From an uncultured Bacilli bacterium (GTDB lineage: Bacteria > Bacillota_I > Bacilli_A > RFN20 > CAG-826): a stretch of 5,020 nucleotides of DNA. Position 1 is the stretch's first letter; each line of letters begins with the position of its first letter. Both the position numbers and the translations under genes were made by a program. The notes beneath the pieces are model-generated. The model had not been told where the DNA came from and did no database searches. It worked only from the letters and a program-made list of their open reading frames with translations. Positions 1 to 5,020 of the stretch are shown here, one piece after another. The stretch is taken from positions 1 to 5,020 of the forward strand of contig CAJOOD010000182.1 of the NCBI GenBank assembly GCA_905236085.1. Direction: 5' to 3'.

Positions 1-3
1 CAT
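1..3 (-). CDS. Start of a divergent minus-strand gene, cut by the window edge (product unknown)
   Basis: Read on the minus strand, the window ends in AGGAGGAAATG, that is, a perfect Shine-Dalgarno followed by an ATG whose last base is position 1. This suggests a gene transcribed leftward, divergent from glgB. The gap between AGGAGG and this ATG is only 2 nt, shorter than the usual 5-9 nt, so the true start may be a codon a few bases further left, outside the window. No coding residues beyond the possible initiator Met are visible and no product can be assigned. A regulator or another glycogen/maltodextrin gene would be a natural neighbour, but that is a guess from context. Confidence 0.4.
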
Positions 4-5
4 TT

Positions 6-11
6 CCTCCT
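6..11 (-). promoter_or_regulatory. Shine-Dalgarno of the divergent gene
   Basis: Plus-strand CCTCCT reads AGGAGG on the minus strand, a full match to the anti-Shine-Dalgarno of 16S rRNA. It is as strong as the site in front of glgB. It is the main evidence that a gene starts at or just beyond the left edge. Confidence 0.55.
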
Positions 12-69
12 AATATCTCATATCCTTCGAAAAGGCTAAATGTACAAAAATATTTTTACTAAGTTAGAC

Positions 70-86
70 ATCCTACTTTGTAGGAT
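70..86. repeat. Perfect 7-3-7 inverted repeat, possible operator (or weak terminator hairpin)
   Basis: ATCCTAC, a TTT spacer and GTAGGAT form a perfect 7-bp inverted repeat, the most GC-containing dyad in the intergenic region. Six T's follow at 88-93 on the plus strand, so as RNA it would resemble a short Rho-independent terminator. However, no rightward gene seems to end here, because the flanking genes appear divergent. It overlaps the candidate -10 region of the leftward promoter, which favours an operator for a dimeric repressor. I do not recognise the sequence as the site of a named regulator. Confidence 0.5.
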
Positions 87-107
87 ATTTTTTAACTAAT
101 TTGTCAA
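77..107 (-). promoter_or_regulatory. Candidate promoter for the divergent leftward gene
   Basis: On the minus strand a perfect TTGACA lies at 107-102. The best -10 match at a tolerable distance is TACAAA at 82-77 (4 of 6), giving a 19-bp spacer, longer than ideal. An alternative, TATCCT, sits only 14 bp away. The -35 is convincing and the -10 is weak, so this would be a regulated or low-strength promoter if real. The -10 lies inside the inverted repeat at 70-86. Confidence 0.25.
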
Positions 108-202
108 TATCATGCTTGGAAATGACTATTTAATAAGAAATCATCGTTAAAAATTGATTTCCAAATTTATTGTTAATAGCAAAATGAATATTACAAAATT
201 AC

Positions 203-219
203 ATAAAATTATATTTTAT
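203..219. repeat. A/T-only 7-3-7 inverted repeat upstream of the glgB -35
   Basis: ATAAAAT, a TAT spacer and ATTTTAT form a perfect 7-bp inverted repeat ending 3 bp before the -35 box. It contains no G or C, so chance occurrence in this AT-rich region is plausible. Its position just upstream of the -35 also suits an UP-like element that contacts the RNA polymerase alpha subunit. Confidence 0.3.
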
Positions 220-222
220 AAA

Positions 223-251
223 TTGTCTTTACTAAGATTTGATTTTATAAT
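223..251 (+). promoter_or_regulatory. SigA-type promoter of the glgB-glgP-dUTPase transcript
   Basis: The -35 is TTGTCT (223-228, 4 of 6 to consensus) and the -10 is a perfect TATAAT (246-251), separated by the ideal 17 bp. Transcription would start near position 258, leaving a leader of about 20 nt that contains little beyond the ribosome binding site. That leaves no room for a riboswitch or attenuator. No better promoter lies between here and the start of glgB. Confidence 0.75.
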
Positions 252-262
252 GATTATGAAAT
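242..262. promoter_or_regulatory. Imperfect palindrome over the -10 and start site, Fur/PerR-box-like
   Basis: The stretch is symmetric around G252, with 9 of 10 base pairs matching; the one break is T246/G258. Its core, TTATAATGATTATGA (245-259), matches the Bacillus PerR box consensus TTATAATNATTATAA at 13 of 14 defined positions. It covers the -10 box and the predicted start site, where a bound repressor would block RNA polymerase. Part of the match comes free with the TATAAT box and the high A+T content, so the identification with a Fur-family regulator is tentative. Confidence 0.4.
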
Positions 263-264
263 TT

Positions 265-270
265 AGGAGG
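265..270 (+). promoter_or_regulatory. Ribosome binding site of glgB
   Basis: A perfect AGGAGG sits 7 nt before the ATG at 278. It fixes that codon as the start and predicts strong initiation. Confidence 0.9.
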
Positions 271-277
271 ATATAAT

Positions 278-2122
278 ATGGCTTTTGGCTTATTATACGA
301 CTATTTGGTCGGACAATGTTCTACTGCGTATAAATATTTTGGTGCGCATTTCATCACTAAGAAAGAGAATAGAAAAAACGTTAATGGAGTAGTGTTTAGA
401 TTATACGCTCCAATGGCAAGTGATGTCTCAGTTATCGGTGAATTTAATAACTGGGATGTCGGCGCTAATAAGATGGAAAAAATTGATGATGCTGGTGTAT
501 TTGAAACATTCATTCCAGGATTAGTTAATTATCAATCTTATAAATATCATTTTAAAAATGCTCTTGGTCAATATGTCGATAAAGCCGATCCGTTCGCATT
601 TTATAGTGAATATCGTCCAGGTACATGCTCAAGATTATTCGATATCGAAAACTTCATTTGGCATGATTTAGAATGGATGAAGGCTAGAACTCGTAATTTT
701 GATTCTGCAGTGTCTATTTATGAAATGCATCTAGGTTCATGGAGAGGACAAGTAGATGGAAGAAATTTATCATATGAAGAAATCGCTGATGTCTTAATTC
801 CATATATCTTAGAACACGGATATACACACGTAGAAATCATGCCTATCACCCAATATCCATTTGATGGTTCATGGGGTTATCAAGGTACAGGCTTCTATTC
901 TGTAGATTCTCGTTATGGCAATCCAATGCAATTAATGTCATTTGTCGATAGATTACATCAAGCCGGTATCGGTATTATCTTAGACTTTGCTCCTGTTCAC
1001 TTTGCCACTGATGCCTTCTCATTAACACAATTTGATGGCACCAACCTCTACGAATATGGCGGTGATTGGCGAGTATCACAATGGGGCTCATTGATGTTCG
1101 ACTTAGGCAAAGACCCAGTTAGATCATTCCTAATTTCGGCGATGAATTATTTCGCTGATTATTTCCATTTCGATGGCATCCGTGTTGACGCGGTTAGTAA
1201 TATCATCTATCACAATGGTGATAAAGCTAATGGTCCAAATGAAGGTGGCATTGAATTCTGTAAGAGATTAAATGCTAAATTACACGATAATTTCTGTTCC
1301 ATTATGATGATCGCAGAAGATTCTTCTGATTATGGAGGAGTTACTAAACCAACAGATCAAAACGGCTTAGGCTTCGACTACAAATGGGACTTAGGTTGGA
1401 TGAATGATACATTAAAATATTACGCTCTTGATCCAATCTATAAGAAATATGACCATCACAAATTAACATTCTCTATGGCTTATTTCTATAGCGATAATTT
1501 CATGCTTCCATTCTCTCATGATGAAGTAGTGCATGGAAAAGGAACTATCATCAATAAATTATGGGGTGATTATGATAATAAATTCGCACAATTAAGAAAT
1601 TTATATACCTATCAATTCTCTCACCCAGGCAAGAAATTAAACTTTATGGGTAATGAATTAGCCTCATTTGATGAATGGAATGAAAATAAATCATTACCAT
1701 GGAACTTAAAATCCTTCCCAAAACATGACTCAGTCGCTCGTATGGTTAGAGATCTAAACCTCATCTATAGAAGTGAAAAAGCCATGCACATGGAAGAACA
1801 TAATCCAGTTAGATTTAGATGGTTAATGGTGGACAACGCTAATGATTCCATCTTTGCCTTTGAACGTAGTTATGGCGATGATGAGGTCATGGTATTTGTC
1901 TTTAACATGACTCCAAATTATTATGAATTCTATGAAATCCCATTATTAAGAGATGGAGAATATACCGAAATATTCAATTCCGATAAAGATGTTTATGGAG
2001 GTAATAACCAATATAATGGCATGCCTAATAAGGCCTATCCTGGTGGTGCGGAAGGTAAACCATTCCATATGTCCATTAAGATTGCCTCATTTGGAGCCTG
2101 CATCTTTAAAAAGACTAAATAA
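278..2122 (+). CDS. glgB: 1,4-alpha-glucan (glycogen) branching enzyme, GH13
   Basis: This is the cytoplasmic enzyme that cuts an alpha-1,4-glucan chain and re-attaches the piece through an alpha-1,6 bond, creating glycogen branches (EC 2.4.1.18). The protein has 614 residues. An N-terminal CBM48-type domain lies around residues 35-110 (FRLYAP, GEFNNWD), followed by a GH13 barrel at about 140-480 and a C-terminal beta domain. All four GH13 signature regions are present: DFAPVHF at 236-242, DGIRVDAV at 299-306 with nucleophile D304, AED at 346-348 with acid/base E347, and SHDEVVHGK at 413-421 with D415. GNE...WNENKSLPW near 458-475 is also typical of branching enzymes. At 614 residues it belongs to the short forms, like B. 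subtilis GlgB, without the extra N-terminal domain of the 728-residue E. coli enzyme. It is intact and heads the operon; glgP follows after 30 bp. An amylase or pullulanase is unlikely, given region IV and the overall layout. Confidence 0.97.
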   Translation: MAFGLLYDYLVGQCSTAYKYFGAHFITKKENRKNVNGVVFRLYAPMASDVSVIGEFNNWDVGANKMEKIDDAGVFETFIPGLVNYQSYKYHFKNALGQYVDKADPFAFYSEYRPGTCSRLFDIENFIWHDLEWMKARTRNFDSAVSIYEMHLGSWRGQVDGRNLSYEEIADVLIPYILEHGYTHVEIMPITQYPFDGSWGYQGTGFYSVDSRYGNPMQLMSFVDRLHQAGIGIILDFAPVHFATDAFSLTQFDGTNLYEYGGDWRVSQWGSLMFDLGKDPVRSFLISAMNYFADYFHFDGIRVDAVSNIIYHNGDKANGPNEGGIEFCKRLNAKLHDNFCSIMMIAEDSSDYGGVTKPTDQNGLGFDYKWDLGWMNDTLKYYALDPIYKKYDHHKLTFSMAYFYSDNFMLPFSHDEVVHGKGTIINKLWGDYDNKFAQLRNLYTYQFSHPGKKLNFMGNELASFDEWNENKSLPWNLKSFPKHDSVARMVRDLNLIYRSEKAMHMEEHNPVRFRWLMVDNANDSIFAFERSYGDDEVMVFVFNMTPNYYEFYEIPLLRDGEYTEIFNSDKDVYGGNNQYNGMPNKAYPGGAEGKPFHMSIKIASFGACIFKKTK

Positions 2123-2136
2123 AACACAACATTACT

Positions 2137-2142
2137 AGGAGA
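2137..2142 (+). promoter_or_regulatory. Ribosome binding site of glgP
   Basis: AGGAGA lies 10 nt before the ATG at 2153, a slightly long but workable spacing. It favours that start over the in-frame ATGs at 2168 and 2174, although the second of these would begin the protein at MFKTKEDF, closer to where family members usually start. Confidence 0.7.
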
Positions 2143-2152
2143 AAACTATTTT

Positions 2153-4585
2153 ATGAAATATGAAGGCATGAACATGTTTAAAACCAAAGAAGATTTTAAA
2201 CGTGTATACCAAGAAAGAATGGTGGAGAAGTACGGGGTATCCGTCGCGGAAAGCCATCTCTTTGAAAGATATGATGTCTTAGGCGAAATGGTAAGAGATT
2301 ACGCTAATTTCGACTGGAGAAAGACACATAATGAAATCGTTAACAAACAAAAGAAACAATTAATCTATTTCTCAATGGAATTCTTAATTGGTCGTCTATT
2401 AACTTCTAATATGATGAATATGGGCATCTATAAAACCGCCCAAGATGGCTTAAAAGATTTAGGCATCAATATTCATGAATTAGAAGAAGTGGAATCTGAT
2501 GCCGGTTTAGGAAACGGCGGTTTAGGTCGTCTTGCGGCTTGCTTCTTAGATTCCATCGCCTCATTAGGCTATCCAGGACATGGCAATACCATTAGATATG
2601 AATATGGATTCTTCCGTCAAAAAATCGAGGATGGTAAACAAAAAGAATTGCCAGACCAATGGTTATCTAATGGTTATGTATGGGAAATCAAACGTCCAAA
2701 ACACGCTGTAGAAGTTAAATTTTATGGTAATCCTGAAACCTATCTTAAACCTAATGGAGAATATGCGATAAGAACAGTCAACGCTGTCTCCGTACGCGCT
2801 ATGCCATATGATGTTGCGGTCGTTGGTTATAAAAACCATGTCTCTGACACCTTAAGATTATGGTCTGCTGAACCAAGTCAAGAATCCTTACCAAAAAATA
2901 GATCATTTGATGATTATCTCACCACTTTAAAGGAATTATCACATGGCTTATATCCAGATGATTCTACTGAACATGGACGTATCTTAAGATTAAGACAACA
3001 ATATTTCCTAGTCTCATCAGGCTTACAATGTGCGATGAAATCTCATCTATCCCATTATGGAACATTAGATAATTTCGCTGATAAAGTGGTCATCCAATTA
3101 AATGACACCCATCCAATTCTTGCCATTCCGGAAATGATGAGATTATTGATGGATGAATATGATTATGGTTGGAATGATGCCTGGGCCCAAACTAAAAAAG
3201 CCATCGCTTATACCAATCACACCGTCATGCCAGAAGCCTTAGAAAAATGGCCAGTACAATATGTTCAAAACCTCATTCCACGTTGCTATATGATTATTGA
3301 AGAAATCAATCGTCGCTTCAATATCGAAATGTCTGAAAGAGGTATTGATGATGGTATGCGCTGGGCGATGTCTATTATTAAAGATGGACAAATTCATATG
3401 ACTAACCTCGCTATTTATACCGGTTTCTCTATTAATGGTGTCGCGGCTTTACATACTAAAATCTTACAAGAACAAACATTTAAAGATTTCTATCAATATT
3501 GTCCAGAAAAATTCAATAATAAGACCAATGGTGTTACTCATCGTAGATGGCTAGTTAATGCCAACCAAGAACTCGCCGAACTCATCACATCTAAAATAGG
3601 TGAGGGCTGGATTAAGAATTTTGAAAAGATTGAAGAATTTAAAGCTTATCAAGATGATAAAGATGTATTAAAGAAATTAGCCAAAATCAAATACGCGAAT
3701 AAGGTCAAATTAGCGCAATATATTAAAGAACATAATGATATTGATGTCGATCCTAAATCCATCTTTGATGTTCAAATCAAGAGATTACATGCCTATAAGA
3801 GACAATTATTAAATATCTTCCATATCATGTATTTATATCAAAGAATGAAATCTGATCCTAATTTTAGAATCTATCCACGTACCTTCATCTTCGGGGCTAA
3901 GGCTGCACCAAGTTATGATTATGCCAAAACGATTATCGAATTGATATTATCTGTTGCAAGAGTGGTCAATGAAGATGAAGAAACCAATAAATATCTCAAA
4001 GTCGTATTTATTGAAAATTATGGCGTCACTCTCGCGGAATTAATCATCCCGGCCGCAGATGTATCCGAACAAATCTCTACCGCTGGTAAAGAAGCAAGTG
4101 GTACCTCTAACATGAAATTAATGATGAATGGGGCTATCACTTTAGGTACATTAGATGGGGCGAATATTGAAATCGTCGAACGCGCTGGATTTGAAAATGA
4201 TGTCATCTTTGGCTTAAAAGAACAAGAAATCAATGAAATTAACCGTAATGGCTCATATTCTCCATGGGATATCTATAATGAAGATTATCGCGTGAAGAAT
4301 GTCATGGATTCCTTATTCTCTGGACCATGGTTAGGACACCATAAAGATAAATTCAAACCAATCTTTGATGAAATCATGTATCGCAATGATGTCTATTTCA
4401 TCTTAAAAGACTTCAATGCCTATGTTGAAGCGCAAGAAAAGATTGAAAAATTATATAAAGACCAACTCTCTTGGCAAAAGAAGTGCTTAATCAATATCGC
4501 TTCATCCGGTTTCTTCACCTCCGATAGAACCATCGAACAATACGCTCAAGAGATCTGGCATTTAGAAAAATTAAGCGGAAAATAA
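2153..4585 (+). CDS. glgP: Glycogen/alpha-glucan phosphorylase, GT35, PLP-dependent
   Basis: This cytoplasmic enzyme releases glucose-1-phosphate from the non-reducing ends of glycogen using phosphate (EC 2.4.1.1). It has 810 residues, within the normal bacterial range, and lacks the long N-terminal regulatory extension of animal enzymes. The family PLP-site signature is EASGTSNMKLMMN (647-659), with K655 expected to hold pyridoxal phosphate. Other visible family motifs are the glycine-rich DAGLGNGGLGRLA (116-128), QLNDTHP (315-321, D318), TNHTVMPEALE (H356), TNGVTHRRW (458-466) and FDVQIKRLHAYKRQLLN (538-554), with phosphate/PLP-contacting K543, R544 and K549 inferred by similarity to muscle phosphorylase. 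TNGVTHRRW has His where E. coli has Pro, a variant I recall from other Firmicutes. The adjacent glgB favours glycogen over maltodextrin as substrate, but sequence alone cannot exclude a MalP-like preference. The gene stops 1 nt before the next start. Confidence 0.96.
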   Translation: MKYEGMNMFKTKEDFKRVYQERMVEKYGVSVAESHLFERYDVLGEMVRDYANFDWRKTHNEIVNKQKKQLIYFSMEFLIGRLLTSNMMNMGIYKTAQDGLKDLGINIHELEEVESDAGLGNGGLGRLAACFLDSIASLGYPGHGNTIRYEYGFFRQKIEDGKQKELPDQWLSNGYVWEIKRPKHAVEVKFYGNPETYLKPNGEYAIRTVNAVSVRAMPYDVAVVGYKNHVSDTLRLWSAEPSQESLPKNRSFDDYLTTLKELSHGLYPDDSTEHGRILRLRQQYFLVSSGLQCAMKSHLSHYGTLDNFADKVVIQLNDTHPILAIPEMMRLLMDEYDYGWNDAWAQTKKAIAYTNHTVMPEALEKWPVQYVQNLIPRCYMIIEEINRRFNIEMSERGIDDGMRWAMSIIKDGQIHMTNLAIYTGFSINGVAALHTKILQEQTFKDFYQYCPEKFNNKTNGVTHRRWLVNANQELAELITSKIGEGWIKNFEKIEEFKAYQDDKDVLKKLAKIKYANKVKLAQYIKEHNDIDVDPKSIFDVQIKRLHAYKRQLLNIFHIMYLYQRMKSDPNFRIYPRTFIFGAKAAPSYDYAKTIIELILSVARVVNEDEETNKYLKVVFIENYGVTLAELIIPAADVSEQISTAGKEASGTSNMKLMMNGAITLGTLDGANIEIVERAGFENDVIFGLKEQEINEINRNGSYSPWDIYNEDYRVKNVMDSLFSGPWLGHHKDKFKPIFDEIMYRNDVYFILKDFNAYVEAQEKIEKLYKDQLSWQKKCLINIASSGFFTSDRTIEQYAQEIWHLEKLSGK

Positions 4586-4586
4586 T

Positions 4587-5020
4587 ATGGCTGATCTAAC
4601 CCCTTTATATCAAAAACAAGCGGAATTAGATAAGACCATCGCCGAAAATCATCATATCAGTTATGAGTCCACGAAGACCTCGAGGACTCTAGCTTTATTA
4701 GTGGAAATTGGTGAATTATTAAACGAGACGAGATGTTTTAAATATTGGTCTAATAAACCCTCTTCCCCTAAAGAAGTAGTGATAGAGGAATACGCTGACG
4801 CGTTACATTTCTTCTTATCTTTAGGTATTGAAATCAATGCCTCCATCGGAGAAATAGAATTAATCCCTAATGATGGAGCTTTAAATGAACAATTTTTAAA
4901 TCTATATAATCTCGTATCCGATTTCGCTAAAGATAGAAATCCTATCACCTACGCTCGAGCGTTTATCTATTTCTTAAATATCGGTGCTTCTCTTGGCTTT
5001 ACATATCAAGATATTGAAGA
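4587..5020 (+). CDS. dUTP diphosphatase, all-alpha dimeric type (3' end outside the window)
   Basis: This enzyme hydrolyses dUTP to dUMP and pyrophosphate, keeping uracil out of DNA and supplying dUMP for thymidylate synthesis. The frame is open from the ATG at 4587 to the right edge (144 complete codons plus 2 nt). It shows the helical MazG/dimeric-dUTPase metal-binding pattern: LLVEIGELLNETRCFKYWSNK at residues 38-58, carrying E40 and E43, then IEEYADALHFFLSLG (66-80) carrying E68 and D71. The NETR-FK-WS-K and EEY-D-LHF-LS-LG signatures point to dUTPase rather than generic MazG. Family members are about 160-170 residues, so only the C-terminus is probably missing. The start is 1 nt after the glgP stop, with only a weak GCGGA (4575-4579) upstream, so translational coupling to glgP is likely. 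Early codons include ACG, TCG and AGG (29, 32, 33), which look less favoured than in the glg genes and may reflect lower expression. Confidence 0.88.
   Translation, partial: MADLTPLYQKQAELDKTIAENHHISYESTKTSRTLALLVEIGELLNETRCFKYWSNKPSSPKEVVIEEYADALHFFLSLGIEINASIGEIELIPNDGALNEQFLNLYNLVSDFAKDRNPITYARAFIYFLNIGASLGFTYQDIE

Noticed and set aside
21..36. CCTT/AAGG hairpin with a TTCG loop on the minus strand (CCTTTTCGAAGG)
   Set aside because: Only 4 bp of stem with a T-A closing pair rather than the C-G pair of stable UUCG tetraloops, and no T-run follows.
272..277. Second TATAAT directly before the glgB ATG as an alternative -10
   Set aside because: No -35 lies about 17 bp upstream, and a start from it would remove the ribosome binding site and the first codons. 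It is most likely just the A/T-rich spacer between SD and ATG.
258..277. Riboswitch or attenuator in the glgB leader
   Set aside because: The predicted leader is about 20 nt, too short to hold an aptamer or a terminator/antiterminator pair.
301..513. Minus-strand open frame of about 70 codons inside glgB
   Set aside because: It lies wholly within the conserved glgB coding sequence, has no recognisable domain and is best explained as an antisense shadow.
1953..2138. Plus-strand open frame of about 61 codons overlapping the end of glgB in another frame
   Set aside because: It has no family resemblance, runs against the conserved GlgB C-terminal domain, and its end falls in the glgP ribosome binding site region.
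2123..2152. Terminator or promoter between glgB and glgP
   Set aside because: The 30-nt gap contains no stem-loop with T-run and no -10/-35 pair, only the glgP ribosome binding site.
4018..4233. Minus-strand open frame opposite the glgP PLP-site region
   Set aside because: The region encodes the most conserved part of the phosphorylase; the antisense frame shows no motif.
4661..4948. Minus-strand open frame of 95 codons
   Set aside because: The plus strand here encodes a protein with clear dimeric dUTPase signatures, so the antisense frame is a shadow.
1..5020. Mobile element, CRISPR array, tRNA/rRNA or novel defence system
   Set aside because: I found no transposase or recombinase motifs, no spaced direct repeats and no tRNA-like folds. 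The coding space is filled by three recognisable housekeeping enzymes.

Overview
The window looks like AT-rich chromosomal DNA from a low-GC Gram-positive bacterium (Bacillota or a Mollicutes-like relative). The signs are AGGAGG-type ribosome binding sites, heavy use of TTA for leucine and AGA/CGT for arginine, and a promoter close to the SigA consensus. Tryptophan is written TGG throughout, no TGA falls in frame in the three genes, and the two complete genes end in TAA. The code is therefore probably standard, which argues against Mycoplasma/Spiroplasma-type (code 4) organisms. I cannot name a genus from this sequence.

Layout: positions 1-11 carry a strong Shine-Dalgarno and an ATG on the minus strand, so a divergent gene probably begins here and runs off the left edge. 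Positions 12-277 are a non-coding divergent control region. It holds a well-formed SigA-type promoter for the rightward genes, a 21-bp imperfect palindrome over the -10 box resembling a Fur/PerR-type operator, a perfect 7-3-7 palindrome (ATCCTAC/GTAGGAT) nearer the divergent gene, and a second, purely A/T 7-3-7 palindrome. Rightward, glgB (glycogen branching enzyme, 278-2122) is followed after 30 bp by glgP (glycogen/alpha-glucan phosphorylase, 2153-4585). After one further base comes a gene for an all-alpha dimeric-type dUTPase (4587 to the right edge, truncated by the window). No terminator is visible between them, so the three are probably one transcript.

Function: GlgB introduces alpha-1,6 branches into alpha-1,4-glucan and GlgP removes glucose-1-phosphate from the chain ends, so the pair shapes and mobilises stored glycogen. 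The synthesis genes glgC and glgA are not in the window. The dUTPase belongs to nucleotide-pool sanitation and has no obvious biochemical tie to glycogen. Its placement suggests translational coupling or simple operon packing.

I see no mobile element, CRISPR array, RNA gene or new defence-type system. The coding content is ordinary housekeeping. The points most worth a second look are in the divergent control region and in the glgP-dUTPase junction.
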